A stretch of 64,000 nucleotides of DNA from JBEKCP01 sp049509515 (GTDB taxonomy: Bacteria > Planctomycetota > Planctomycetia > Pirellulales > Thermoguttaceae): NCBI GenBank assembly GCA_049509515.1, contig JBEKZV010000004.1, positions 95,474-159,473 of the forward strand, written 5' to 3'. The position numbers and the translations under genes were made by a program. Within the stretch, counting starts at the first letter, position 1. Every line of letters begins with the position of its first letter. The notes beneath the pieces are model-generated. The model was not told the DNA's origin. It saw only the letters and a list, made by a program, of their open reading frames with translations, and did no database searches. Shown one piece after another: positions 43,329 to 52,500 of the stretch.

Positions 43329-43559
43329 TCAGGGCACTGCGGGTTGCCGCTGCTTCAGCGAGCGGCGCTCGATCGGTCGCCGGTCCTCGATGCCCAGCAT
43401 CAACAGCAGCCGTCGCAACGGCCTGCGGTTGTTCTCCCAGCGGTAGCGGCGGGTCACCACGAAACTCGGGGACGAAGACGTCGCCGCGTCGCCGGTCGGC
43501 AGGTCGGCGTGCAGCGGATACCCGTTGGCCGCATTGAACTCTACCGCATTCGTCCAGCC
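43329..43559 (-). pseudogene. Coding-like fragment
   Basis: From 43559 to the stop at 43329 the minus frame has high G/C at third positions and reads GWTNAVEFNAANGYPLHADL, later VVTRRYRWENNRRPLRRLLL. No start is evident and no gene lies on the other strand to explain it. It may be the 3' end of a lost gene; family not recognised. Confidence 0.35.
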
Positions 43560-43610
43560 TTGCAGAAATACCACCGACTTGGGGCATTGCTTCCTCTCTG
43601 CTGCAACGCA

Positions 43611-43639
43611 TTGTGGCTGGCAGGTCGTGTCGCCATAAT
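43611..43639 (+). promoter_or_regulatory. Promoter directly before the TPR-sulfotransferase gene
   Basis: TTGTGG and CATAAT are separated by 17 bases; the ATG is eight bases after the -10 box, so the mRNA is probably leaderless. Confidence 0.55.
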
Positions 43640-43646
43640 TTACGTT

Positions 43647-45947
43647 ATGGCAACGATTTCCGAAGCCTTGGCGATTGCGATCCAGCACCATCAAGCTGGC
43701 CGGCTGCAAGCTGCCGAGCAGATATATCGGCAGATTCTACAGGCTGAACCGAATCGAGCAGATGCGATTCATCTTCTCGGCGTGATTGCCTACCAAGTGG
43801 GCAAACTGGACGAGGCGGTCGCCTGCTGGCGGCGGGCACTGGAACTGAAGCCGGACTACGCCGAGACGCACAACAACCTGGGCCTTGCCTTCAAGGCGCA
43901 GGGGAAACTGGACGAAGCGGTCGCCTGCTGCCGGCGGGCCCTGGAACTGAAACCGGACTATGCCGAGGCACACAACAATCTGGGCCTTGCCTTCAAGGCT
44001 CAGGGGAAGCTGGACGAGGCGGTCGCCTGCTGCCGGCGGGCCCTGGAACTGAAGCCGGACTACGTCGAGGCACATAACAACCTGGGCGCCGCCCTCAAGC
44101 AGCAGGGGAAGCTGGACGAAGCGGTCGCTTGTTATCGCCGCGCCCTGGAAATGAAGCCGGACTATGCCAAGGCATGCTACAACCTGGGCGTGGCCTTCAA
44201 CGACCAGGGAAAGCCGGCTGAAGCGGTCGCCTGCTACCGCCGGGCACTGGAGCTGAAGCCGGACTATCCCCAGGCGCACAGCAACCTGGGCGCCGCCTTG
44301 CAGGCTCAGGGGCAACCGGACGAAGCCGTCGCCTGCTACCGCCGCGCACTGCAACTAGAGCCGGACTTTGCCCAGGCGCACTACAACCTCGGCAATGCCT
44401 TGAAGGACCAGGGGAAGCTGGACGAAGCGGTCGCCTGCTGGCGCCGTGCTCTGCAACTGAAGCCGGACTTTGCCGAGGCGCACTACAACCTGGGCCTTGC
44501 CTTGATGAACCAGGGGAAGCCGGACGAAGCGGTGGCCTGCGACCGCCGCGCACTGGAGCTGAAGCCGGACGATGCCCAGGCGCACAGCAGCCTGGGCGTT
44601 GCCTTGCAGGCCCAGGGGAAGCTGGACGAAGCGGCGGCCTGCTACCGCCGGGCCCTGCAACTGAAGCCGGACTATGCCCAGGCGCACGCCAACCTGGGCC
44701 TCGCCTTGCAGGCCCAGGGGCAACTGGACGAAGCCGTGGCCTGCTATCGCCGGGCACTGGAACTTCAGCCGGACTTTGCCGAGGCGCACGCCAACCTGGG
44801 CAGCGCTTTGGAGGAGATCGGCAATCTTCAGGGCGCGGAAGATTCCTTCCGCGCCGCGTTGCGGCGCAATTCCCGCTTCGCCTTCGCGCATCACAAATTG
44901 GCGCAACTCCTGGGGGGCAAACTTCCCGAGCGGGACCTGGCCGTGCAGCGCCGCTTGCTGGACGAAGTGGAGTTGACGGACGCCGAGCGATTGTTGCTGC
45001 ACTTCGGCCTGGCCCAAGTCCTGGACGCGCGAGGCGAGTATGCCGAGGCCGCCCGGCACCTCGAGCGGGGCAACGCGCTCGAACTGTCCGAGCGCCGCAA
45101 AGGCGGCCAAGCGTACGACCCGAAAGACCACGAGTTCCTCGTCACCCGGATGATCGGGGCCTGCACGCCGGATTTCTTCGCGCGGGTCCGCGGCTTCGGG
45201 TTGCAAAGCGAGATCCCGGTGTTCGTCGTGGGGCTGCCGCGATCCGGCACCACGCTCATCGAGCAGATCTTGGCCAGCCATTCACAGGTCTTCGGCGCGG
45301 GGGAGATCACGCTGACCGGCGAGACCATGGCCGCGCTCGGCGGACAAGGCGCGGACCTGAGCGACGGCCTTCGCCGGTTGGACCTCCCGACGGCCCGCCG
45401 TCTCGCTTCGCGGCACTTGGACGGACTTCGCGCGTTGAATCGCGCGGCGCTCCGGATCGTGGACAAGATGCCGGAGAACTACTTGTCTCTAGGTCCGTTG
45501 GCGAGCCTGTTTCCCCGGGCGAAACTCATTCATTGCCGCCGCGACTTGCGGGACGTGGCCGTCTCCTGTTGGATGACGCATTTCCGGGAAATCCGCTGGG
45601 CCAACGACCCGGAGCACATTGCCTCGCGATTTCACCAGTACCAACGGATAATGGAGCACTGGCGGAAGGTCTTGCCGGTGCCCGTGTTGGAAGTGGACTA
45701 CGAGGAGACTGTGGCCGATCTGGAGGGCGTGGCCCGAAAGCTCGTGGCCTGGTGTGGCCTGGCGTGGGAGCCAACCTGCCTGGAGTTCCACCAGGCGAAC
45801 CGGCCGGTCCGAACGGCCAGTGCCGTGCAGGTGCGCCGGCCGGTCTTTCGGACATCGGTGGGCAGATGGCGGCACTACGAGCCCGCCCTGGCTTCGTTGT
45901 TCGCCCGGCTGGAAAGGGCGGTTGCCCATAACCGCTCGGCTCGGTAG
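43647..45947 (+). CDS. TPR-repeat sulfotransferase
   Basis: A 766-residue protein. The N-terminal 390 residues are tetratricopeptide repeats, ten of them near-identical 34-mers of the type LDEAVACYRRALELKPDYAE. The C-terminal 240 residues are a PAPS-dependent sulfotransferase with the 5'-phosphosulfate loop VGLPRSGTTLIEQIL (about residue 530) and the 3'-phosphate motif AKLIHCRRDLRDVAVSCW. It should transfer sulfate from PAPS to a glycan, protein or other acceptor bound by the TPR region. No signal peptide. The sulfotransferase part is similar to that of tyrosylprotein or heparan families only at motif level. Confidence 0.88.
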   Translation: MATISEALAIAIQHHQAGRLQAAEQIYRQILQAEPNRADAIHLLGVIAYQVGKLDEAVACWRRALELKPDYAETHNNLGLAFKAQGKLDEAVACCRRALELKPDYAEAHNNLGLAFKAQGKLDEAVACCRRALELKPDYVEAHNNLGAALKQQGKLDEAVACYRRALEMKPDYAKACYNLGVAFNDQGKPAEAVACYRRALELKPDYPQAHSNLGAALQAQGQPDEAVACYRRALQLEPDFAQAHYNLGNALKDQGKLDEAVACWRRALQLKPDFAEAHYNLGLALMNQGKPDEAVACDRRALELKPDDAQAHSSLGVALQAQGKLDEAAACYRRALQLKPDYAQAHANLGLALQAQGQLDEAVACYRRALELQPDFAEAHANLGSALEEIGNLQGAEDSFRAALRRNSRFAFAHHKLAQLLGGKLPERDLAVQRRLLDEVELTDAERLLLHFGLAQVLDARGEYAEAARHLERGNALELSERRKGGQAYDPKDHEFLVTRMIGACTPDFFARVRGFGLQSEIPVFVVGLPRSGTTLIEQILASHSQVFGAGEITLTGETMAALGGQGADLSDGLRRLDLPTARRLASRHLDGLRALNRAALRIVDKMPENYLSLGPLASLFPRAKLIHCRRDLRDVAVSCWMTHFREIRWANDPEHIASRFHQYQRIMEHWRKVLPVPVLEVDYEETVADLEGVARKLVAWCGLAWEPTCLEFHQANRPVRTASAVQVRRPVFRTSVGRWRHYEPALASLFARLERAVAHNRSAR
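43806..44825 (+). repeat. Ten tandem 102-base TPR units
   Basis: Each unit begins CTGGACGAAGCGGTCGCCTG or a close variant. Sequence identity between units is high at DNA level, well beyond what the TPR fold needs, which suggests recent duplication or gene conversion and variable unit number between strains. Confidence 0.9.
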
Positions 45948-46051
45948 CACCGGTGTCCCGGCGCCAAGCTGCGCGGTGGCAAATGACCGCCTGGCATGAT
46001 TGGACCAGTCCAAGAAACGCGACCGGCCCGGCCGCGGCGTCGGGTCGGGTG

Positions 46052-46081
46052 TTGACAAGATGCGGAGTCGGGTGGTAGCCT
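46052..46081 (+). promoter_or_regulatory. Promoter for the FAD reductase gene
   Basis: TTGACA and TAGCCT (of the TAnnnT type) are separated by 18 bases, about 50 bases before the ATG at 46132. Confidence 0.45.
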
Positions 46082-46131
46082 CCTCCGCATGCCGCACGCT
46101 GCCGGGGCCGGCTGGGGAGAAATGGTGCGCC

Positions 46132-47214
46132 ATGTATGACATCGCCATTGTCGGCGGCGGACCGGCGGGGGCCACGTTGGCAAGGCTGGTGGGCGACCGC
46201 TACCGGGTCCTGCTGGTCGATCGGCGGCGTCCGGACGCCGTGGCCGGCCAGGCCGGCGGGCAGAAGTGCTGCGGCGGGCTGCTGGCCCCCGATGCCCAGC
46301 AGATGCTCTCGCGATTCGGCCTGGGGTTGCCCAAGAGCGTGCTGGTGGAGCCGCAGCTATTCGTCGTCCGGGCGGTCGATATCCCGCAACGGCTGGAAAG
46401 GTACTACCAGCGCTACTACATCAACATGGACCGCGGGGCCTTCGACCGCTGGCTGCTCGCGTTGTTGCCCAACGGCGTCGAGCTGCGGCCGGGCTGCCGG
46501 CTCGAGGGCTACTCGGCCGCCGCGGACTGCGTCGAGCTTCATCTGGCGGCCGGCGGCAAGACCGTCACCGAGCGGGCGCGGCTCCTTGTCGGGGCCGATG
46601 GGGCCGCGTCGGTCGTCCGCCGGTCCATGCCCGGGGCGGCGGCGCAAGGGCCGGCCTACGTCGCCATCCAGGAATGGGTGGAGTGCCCCAGCACGCCGCC
46701 GTATTTTTCCGCGATCTTCGATCCGGCGATCACCGACTATTACTGCTGGACGATCCCCAAGGGGGACCGCTTGCTGGTGGGCGCCGCGCTCGGGCCGCAG
46801 CACGGGGCCGGCGAGCGGTTCGCAGCGCTGAAGGAGAAGCTGGCGGGGTTGGGCTTCCGCCTGGGCCGGACCGTGTGGCGGGAAGGGGGCCTGCTGCGGC
46901 GTCCGCGAAGCATGGCCCAACTCGGCTCGGCGGAGGGCCGCGTGGCGCTGGTGGGCGAAGCGGGCGGCTGGATCAGCCCCAGCTCCGCGGAAGGGCTGAG
47001 CTACGCGATGCGGACCGCCCTGGCCCTGGCCGAGGCGCTCGGGCCCGGGCTGGACGGCTGCGGCCCGCGCTATCGCCGCACCCTGCGCGGTTTGGCGTGG
47101 AACATCCTCCTGAAGAACCTCAAGGCCCGCTGGATCTTTCAGCCGCTGCTCCGGCGGCTCGCATTGCAGAGCGGTCTGAACAGCCTGGCGGTGTATCGGC
47201 CGGCCGGTGGATGA
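46132..47214 (+). CDS. Geranylgeranyl-reductase-like FAD oxidoreductase
   Basis: A 360-residue flavoprotein opening YDIAIVGGGPAGATLARLVG (FAD GxGxxG), with the family motif GGQKCCGGLLAPDAQ, ARLLVGADGAASVVRRSM and the second FAD-contact VALVGEAGGWISPSSAEGLS. This set is typical of the FixC/geranylgeranyl reductase family, which reduces isoprenoid or related substrates; the actual substrate is open. ATG 46132 is preferred because it starts the Rossmann fold; GGGGAGAAA lies upstream. Confidence 0.85.
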   Translation: MYDIAIVGGGPAGATLARLVGDRYRVLLVDRRRPDAVAGQAGGQKCCGGLLAPDAQQMLSRFGLGLPKSVLVEPQLFVVRAVDIPQRLERYYQRYYINMDRGAFDRWLLALLPNGVELRPGCRLEGYSAAADCVELHLAAGGKTVTERARLLVGADGAASVVRRSMPGAAAQGPAYVAIQEWVECPSTPPYFSAIFDPAITDYYCWTIPKGDRLLVGAALGPQHGAGERFAALKEKLAGLGFRLGRTVWREGGLLRRPRSMAQLGSAEGRVALVGEAGGWISPSSAEGLSYAMRTALALAEALGPGLDGCGPRYRRTLRGLAWNILLKNLKARWIFQPLLRRLALQSGLNSLAVYRPAGG

Positions 47215-47587
47215 GACGTTCCCGTTGACTCGCGGAATGGGCGTAGAACTGTTTAGTGATCCATCCGGATGGGATTTATCGTGTGCCGCTGCTTCGCGGA
47301 AGCAGTGCTGAGAAACGCGCCAATTCACCCCTTCTGCGAAGCAGTGGCAAACGGCGGGCAAGCCCGCCCGCTAAACGTCGGCGGGCCGGCCACGCCCTTC
47401 GTTCCTCAGGGCGTGCCACCCAAAATCTCATTCCGCGTTTTCGACCCTGGCGGCTGCAACGGTCGCACGGATCGGCGAAGGCTTGCGCGGGGCGCGGCGG
47501 AGAATTTTTTCCGCGCCGCAAGCGACCGTTCCGCAACGACTTCCGCCGCAATCCGTCGCGGCGGCGCGGATTTTTCTCAAGCGGGTT
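47215..47587. repeat. Composite repeat cluster upstream of the 47.6-kb transcript
   Basis: CTGCTTCGCGGAAGCAGTG-type copies (47284-47349) are followed by GGCGGGCAAGCCCGCC (47352-47378) and CCACGCCCTTCGTTCCTCAG-type sequence (47393-47422). Further on, GGCGCGG/CCGCGCC pairs around TTTTTT near 47495-47520. No coding gene seen. Confidence 0.75.
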
Positions 47588-47617
47588 TTGACTTCGCGAA
47601 ATCAGCGGGCATATAGT
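47588..47617 (+). promoter_or_regulatory. Strong sigma-70-like promoter
   Basis: TTGACT and TATAGT, 18 bases apart: the best consensus match in the window, placed where no established gene follows on the plus strand. Confidence 0.65.
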
Positions 47618-47623
47618 ACAGTG

Positions 47624-47869
47624 TGGGAGGTGCAGGAGCCGTCGCGACGGATGGCCTCCAACGAAACTGCGGACCCACTTCTTCTCACCCGTACAGAGGA
47701 GGACGACCTGGATTTCCGGTGCGGAGTCCCGAGGGACTCACACAAAAACGCCGCGTTTTCCGCAATAGGACGCGATGCTTTACCCGAGGGCCGACGCTTC
47801 GCGGGGTCTGGCCTGGAAAGCGTGCATCGCACGTCGCTCGTCCTGGCGGAGAATGCGGCCGTTTTTTTT
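47624..47869 (+). ncRNA. Candidate small transcript (non-coding or short mRNA)
   Basis: From the strong promoter, a transcript of about 246 bases would end in eight T at 47862-47869, after a large imperfect palindrome. It includes a hairpin GAGTCCC-GA-GGGACTC at 47724-47739. A frame from ATG 47651 (MASNETADPLLLTRTEEDD) continues for 117 codons but runs through the palindromic repeats, so the coding reading is weak. No known RNA family is recognised. Confidence 0.4.
47744..47869. repeat. Imperfect 126-base palindrome ending in T8
   Basis: The left arm AAAAACGCCGCGTTTTCCGC and the right arm GCGGAGAATGCGGCCGTTTT are inverted with a few mismatches, with a second inverted pair (GGACGCGATGC / GCATCGCACG) inside. 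It may work as a terminator. Confidence 0.65.
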
Positions 47870-47891
47870 GCCGGTGGACACGACGGATACA

Positions 47892-47945
47892 AGCCCGACG
47901 CGCAAGCGAGGAACACGAGCGATTCTCTCGCTTGCGCGTCGGGCT
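47892..47945. repeat. AGCCCGACGCGCAAGCGAGG palindromic element, copy 2
   Basis: AGCCCGACGCGCAAGCGAG pairs with CTCGCTTGCGCGTCGGGCT. Same family as 10801-10859, here just past the 3' end of the RND permease gene. Confidence 0.92.
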
Positions 47946-47964
47946 TCGATAAGATCGGCCGTTC

Positions 47965-50900
47965 TCATCCGCAGGCCGTGTTTCCCCGACGCAATGCGAG
48001 GTAGCCCACCGGGATCAAGAGCCGCGTCAGCAGCGTGTTCACCACCAGCCCGCCGATCACCGCAATCGCCAGCGGCTGTTGCATCTGGGCGCCGGGGCCG
48101 AAGCCGAAGGCCAGCGGGAGCAGGCCGAAAATGGTGGTCAGACCGGTCATGAGGATCGGGCGGAAGCGGGTGCGGCCGGCGCGCACGAGGGCCTCCTCCA
48201 ACGGCAGCCCCGCCGCGCGAAGCTGCCCGATGTACTCGATCAGGATGATCCCGTTCTTCACGTCCAGCCCGATCAAGAGGATCGCCCCCATGAACGACGC
48301 GACGTTCAGCGGCGTGCCGGTGATCCACAGGGCCGCCAGGGCGCTGGCCAGCGAGACGGGCTGGGCCAGGAAGATCAACAGCGGCAGCGTCAGGCTGCGG
48401 AACTGGAACCCCAAGAGGAGGAACACCAGCGCCGAGGCCGACAGGAGCACCGCCAGCAGGCTGGCAAACGATTCCTGTTGCGCGCGGAAGTTGCCGGCCA
48501 GCTCCCAGCGGTAGCCACTGGGCATGTCCAGCTTGGGCAGGGCCGCCTGGAGCTTGCGATACAGCGTGCCCAGGTCCTGCCGGCCCAGTTCGGCGGAGAC
48601 GCTGATGTACGGCTGCTGGTTCTCGCGCCAGCTTTCGCTGGGGCTCCGCACCAGTTCGATGCCGGCCACCTGGCCCAGGAGCACGAACCGCGGCGGGACG
48701 GCGCCGCCGGCCGGCGGTGCCGCCCCGGCCTTGGCCGTGTCGACCGCCTCGGGCAGCTCGATGGGCAGATCGGCCAATCCCGGCCGGTCGAAACGCACCC
48801 GGTCCGGGTAGCGAACGCGGATGTTGACCATCCGCTCCTGCTGGGGCAGGGCGCCGACGACCTGGCCGTACAGGGCCGCCGTGAGCTGGTCCTGCACGTC
48901 CTGGGCGGTCAGGCTGGTGGCCGGCACGGCGGAGTCCGGGCGGACCACCAGCTCGGGACTGCCTTCGCGGACGTGGGTGTCCACGTCCTTGGCCCCCGTC
49001 TCCTCGACGATCTTGCCCACCTCGGTGGCCAGGCGGCGGAGCGTGGCGGCGTCGGGACCGAAGATCTTGACCTCGATCGGGCTGGTGACGCCGTTCAGGT
49101 CGTTGATCTGGTCTTCGATGAGCGGATGGATGTCGATCTTCGCCGCCGGGACCTTGTCTTTCAGCTCCTTCCGCAGGTCGTCGGAGATCTCTTCGGCGGG
49201 CCGCCGCCGGCCGGCCGGCTTCAGGCTCACCAGGATGTCGCCGCGAAAGACCTCGGTGGCGTACAGCCCGTTCTCGGCCCCCGTCTCGCGCAGATACCCG
49301 GCCACGTCGGGCGTGTCGCTCAGCACCCGGTCGATGCCGCGGGCGACGCGGTCGGTCTCGGCCAGCGACGTGCCGGAGGGCAGGAAGAAGTCCAGGACGA
49401 AGGCCCCCTCGTCCATCGCCGGCATGAAGCCGATCTTGAGGTGCTGGAAGATCCACCAGCCGGGCACGACGGCCAAGAGCGCCGCCAGCACCACCGTGCG
49501 AGGAAAGCGGAGTCCCAGCCGCAGCAGCCTTTCGTAGCCGCCGGCCAGCGCGGCGTAGATCGGGCCGCTGGCGGGCATCCCCCGCCGCCCCACCAGCCGC
49601 GCGGCCAGCACGGGGATCAACGTCAGGCTGACGACCATCGACACCAGGATGGCGATGGCCAGCGCCAGGCTCAGCGATTGAAAGAATTGCCCGATCACCC
49701 CGCGAACGAACGCCAGCGGCACGAACACCAGGATCGTGGTCAGGGTCGAGCCGATCACCGCGCCGCTGATCTCGCGGCTGGCCCGGTCGACCGCCGCGTC
49801 GCCGGTCTGGCCTTCCGCCAGATGGCGGGCGATGTTCTCGATCACCACCACCGAGTCGTCGATGATCAGCCCGATCGCCACCGCCAGGCCGCCCAGCGAC
49901 ATCAGGTTCAGCGAGTCGCCGGTGAGATGGAGGAAGAGGAAACTGATCACCAGGCTCAAGGGGATGCTCAGGGCCGTGAGGATCGTCGCCCGCAGGCTCT
50001 TGAGGAACGCCAGGAGCACCAGCACGCTCAGGGCGCCACCCACGAGGATCGCGTCGCGGACGTTGGCGATCGAGGTCCGCACCAGCAGGCCCTGGTCGTA
50101 GACGGGGGTGATCTGGACGCCGCTGGGGGCCACCTTCCGCGCCTCCGCGAGCACGCGGTCCACCTCCTCGGAAACGGCCAGCGCGTCGCCGCCCAGGCGG
50201 CGGAAGACGGTCAGCGAGACGGCATCCCGGCCGTTGGCCGAGACGGCCACCGTGCGGTCTTCATGGGCCAGGACCACGCGGCCCAGGTCGCCGATGCGGA
50301 TCGGCCGCCCGCCGGGCGCGGCGAGCACCACGTCCTCCAGGTCCCGCGGGTCACCGACCTGGCTGTCCACCAGCACCTGGTATTGCAGCCGGCCGCGATC
50401 CATGCGGCCCACCGCCCCCAGCCGGTGCGCCTTGCCCAACCGGTCGGCCACCTCGGCGATCGACAGCCCGGCCGCCGCCAGCCGCGCGGGCTCGACCTCG
50501 ACGGCGATCTCGCGGACGTCGCCGCCGCGGACGGCCACGTAGGAAACGTCCTCCAGCCGGGCGATCCGCGGCCGCAAGTCATAGTACGCATACTCGCGCA
50601 AGGCCGACAGGTCCCGGCCCCCGGTCACCACGAACGAGATGATCGGGAAGATCGACGGCGTCTGCCGCTCGATGAGCGTGGCGGTGCCGGCGGGAAGCTG
50701 GGAGCGGATCTCCGCCACCTTGGCCCGCACATCGTTCAGGGCCTGCACCATGTCGGTGCCGGGCGAGAAGCCGATGTCCACCTGGGCGGCGCCGCGGAGC
50801 GTCTTCGAGCGGACCCAGTGGACGCCCAGCACCACCCCCACCGCCTCCTCGATCGGCCGCGTGACGGAAATCTCGACCGTCTTGACCGCCAGGCCGGGCG

Positions 50901-51102
50901 TCTGGGCGATGATCGAGATCCGCGGGAAGGCCACCTCGGGGTAGATGCCGCGGGGCATCCGCAGCATCGCCGTGAAACCAAAGACCAGCAACACCACGCT
51001 GGCCAGCAGGATCAGGCCGAACAGCGGCCGCGCCAGGGCGACCAGGTTCCTCCGCCCCGGGGAAACGGCAGGGGATGCGGGCTCGCTAGTGGTGTGATTC
51101 AT
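47965..51102 (-). CDS. RND-family efflux permease
   Basis: A 1045-residue inner-membrane pump of the AcrB/MdtB group. Typical parts are the first transmembrane helix with GIYPEVAFPRISI, two large periplasmic loops, and GLIIDDSVVVIENIARH in helix 4 with the paired Asp of the proton relay, followed by GVIGQFFQSLSLALAIAILVSM. It exports drugs or other hydrophobic compounds with the adaptor encoded just upstream and a TolC-like outer-membrane channel. Length is complete. The paired Asp argues against a metal-specific CusA type. Confidence 0.92.
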   Translation of the reverse strand: MNHTTSEPASPAVSPGRRNLVALARPLFGLILLASVVLLVFGFTAMLRMPRGIYPEVAFPRISIIAQTPGLAVKTVEISVTRPIEEAVGVVLGVHWVRSKTLRGAAQVDIGFSPGTDMVQALNDVRAKVAEIRSQLPAGTATLIERQTPSIFPIISFVVTGGRDLSALREYAYYDLRPRIARLEDVSYVAVRGGDVREIAVEVEPARLAAAGLSIAEVADRLGKAHRLGAVGRMDRGRLQYQVLVDSQVGDPRDLEDVVLAAPGGRPIRIGDLGRVVLAHEDRTVAVSANGRDAVSLTVFRRLGGDALAVSEEVDRVLAEARKVAPSGVQITPVYDQGLLVRTSIANVRDAILVGGALSVLVLLAFLKSLRATILTALSIPLSLVISFLFLHLTGDSLNLMSLGGLAVAIGLIIDDSVVVIENIARHLAEGQTGDAAVDRASREISGAVIGSTLTTILVFVPLAFVRGVIGQFFQSLSLALAIAILVSMVVSLTLIPVLAARLVGRRGMPASGPIYAALAGGYERLLRLGLRFPRTVVLAALLAVVPGWWIFQHLKIGFMPAMDEGAFVLDFFLPSGTSLAETDRVARGIDRVLSDTPDVAGYLRETGAENGLYATEVFRGDILVSLKPAGRRRPAEEISDDLRKELKDKVPAAKIDIHPLIEDQINDLNGVTSPIEVKIFGPDAATLRRLATEVGKIVEETGAKDVDTHVREGSPELVVRPDSAVPATSLTAQDVQDQLTAALYGQVVGALPQQERMVNIRVRYPDRVRFDRPGLADLPIELPEAVDTAKAGAAPPAGGAVPPRFVLLGQVAGIELVRSPSESWRENQQPYISVSAELGRQDLGTLYRKLQAALPKLDMPSGYRWELAGNFRAQQESFASLLAVLLSASALVFLLLGFQFRSLTLPLLIFLAQPVSLASALAALWITGTPLNVASFMGAILLIGLDVKNGIILIEYIGQLRAAGLPLEEALVRAGRTRFRPILMTGLTTIFGLLPLAFGFGPGAQMQQPLAIAVIGGLVVNTLLTRLLIPVGYLALRRGNTACG

Positions 51103-51127
51103 GCTTGTTGCGACTCATCGCGGTGTG

Positions 51128-51208
51128 CCACGACCATGCTGCGCACGGTGCCCGGGCACAAGCAGTGCCGGCAGGGGGGAGCACTGCTTCCGCGAAGCAG
51201 TGGCACAC
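51128..51208. repeat. Repeat cores between the adaptor and permease genes
   Basis: CGACCATGCTGCGCACGGT is followed by CAAGCAGTGCC and GCACTGCTTCCGCGAAGCAG. These belong to families also seen at 4854, 25679, 30896 and 47284. Confidence 0.75.
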
Positions 51209-51222
51209 GACGAATGCGGCCG

Positions 51223-52500
51223 TCATGGCATGACCTCCACCTTCGCCCCGTCCTCCAGGTCGTAGCCCCCCTCGACGATCACCGGCTCGCCGGGCCGAAG
51301 GTCGCCCGCGGAGATCTCGACCCATTGCCGGTCCGAGAGACCCAGGGTCGGATGGAGCATGACCGCCTTTTCGTCGCGGACGACGTAGAGCACCGGCACC
51401 GAGCCGCTTTCCTGGATTGCCTCCTGCGGCACCGCCAGCGTGCGGCGGCGGTTGGTGGTCACGCCGACCGCGACGATCTGCCCCAAGGCGAGTTTCCCCC
51501 CGGCGTTATCCACCCGGATGCGGACGGGCAGGTTGCCGCTGGCGGGATCGGCCACCGCGCCGAGGAACACCACTTGGCCTGTCAGCACCACGGGGGACGA
51601 TTCCGTGCGGCGGAAGGCGCCCTTCGAGGCGGCGGGACGGATCTCGGCCGCCTGGCCGGCCCGGACTCGCCGGGCGTCCGGCACCGCCAACCAGACGACG
51701 ACGTCAAGCTGCCGGGCGTCGACCACCTGGCCCACGGCCGTGCCCGAGGCCAACGTCTGGCCCAGCGAGCAGGTGAGGCTGTCCAACACGCCGTCGATGG
51801 GCGAGGCGAGGGTGTCCAGATCGAGCTGGGTCTGGGCGGCCCGCACGGCGGCCGCGGCCGCCGCGAGCCGTGCCCGCGCCTCGGCCAGGGCCTGCGGCCG
51901 CGGCAGGAGCATCAGCGTCTCGTACTGGGCCTTGGCCGTTTTTTCGGCCAGCTCGGCCTGTCGCAGCGACGATTCGGCGTCGTAGAACACCGCCTCCGAC
52001 ACCTCGCCCGCGGCCCGCAGCGGACGCAGGCGGTCGAGGCCCGCCCGCGCCTTCTCCAAGGCGACCTCGGCCTGTTGGATCGCCAGCTTGGCGGCCCGCT
52101 GCTCCTCGACGCGCGGCAGCGATTCCAGCAGCCGCAGCGAGGCCTCCAGCGAATCCCGGGCGGCCTTCTTCTCGTCCAGGTTGGCCAGCGCCGCCGCCGG
52201 ATCGAGCTGGACGATCGCTTGAGAAGCGGTCACGGAATCGCCGGGGCGGGCCGACAGTTGGGCCACGCGTCCTTCGATGGCCGCGGTCAGCACGGCCGCC
52301 TTGCCCGGCAGGGCCTCGCACCGCCCCAGTCCGTTGACCGACTCGGCGATCAGCCGCTCCTCGGCCGCCGCGGTGTGGACCGCCGTGCCGCCCTCTTCCT
52401 CTTCGGCCGCGTCCCCGCCCGGGGTGGAATCGGCCACGTGCTTACAACCCGGCGCGATGCCCATTAACAGTGCGACCAACAACAACCAGGGGATTTTCAT
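51223..52500 (-). CDS. RND efflux periplasmic adaptor, lipoprotein
   Basis: A 425-residue membrane-fusion protein. The ATG at 52500 gives a lipoprotein signal (LLLVALLMGIAPGC, Cys near residue 19). A long coiled coil (about 115-210, rich in Ala, Glu, Arg) sits between two lipoyl halves (RVAQLSARPGDSV; LASPIDGVLDSL), followed by beta-barrel and membrane-proximal domains. It bridges the permease and a TolC-like channel. It lies upstream of the permease gene on the same strand with 120 bases between. Confidence 0.9.
   Translation of the reverse strand: MKIPWLLLVALLMGIAPGCKHVADSTPGGDAAEEEEGGTAVHTAAAEERLIAESVNGLGRCEALPGKAAVLTAAIEGRVAQLSARPGDSVTASQAIVQLDPAAALANLDEKKAARDSLEASLRLLESLPRVEEQRAAKLAIQQAEVALEKARAGLDRLRPLRAAGEVSEAVFYDAESSLRQAELAEKTAKAQYETLMLLPRPQALAEARARLAAAAAAVRAAQTQLDLDTLASPIDGVLDSLTCSLGQTLASGTAVGQVVDARQLDVVVWLAVPDARRVRAGQAAEIRPAASKGAFRRTESSPVVLTGQVVFLGAVADPASGNLPVRIRVDNAGGKLALGQIVAVGVTTNRRRTLAVPQEAIQESGSVPVLYVVRDEKAVMLHPTLGLSDRQWVEISAGDLRPGEPVIVEGGYDLEDGAKVEVMP

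Larger units (their letters stand above)
43059..43646. other. Intergenic region between Gfo/Idh and the TPR gene
   Basis: 588 bases separate two divergent genes. It holds the gene fragment at 43329-43559 and the promoter at 43611-43639. I see no repeat family member and no RNA gene. Confidence 0.6.

Noticed and set aside
47879..48004. C-terminal peptide KPDAQARN in the 47651 frame as a real protein end
   Set aside because: It is the translation of the AGCCCGACGCGC palindrome and recurs wherever that repeat is read; not protein homology.
48079..52467. Plus-strand open frame of 1462 codons opposite the RND permease and adaptor
   Set aside because: It is the antisense shadow of two well-supported genes; composition (many His, Asp, Gln, Arg, Gly) is typical of reverse reading of high-GC coding DNA.
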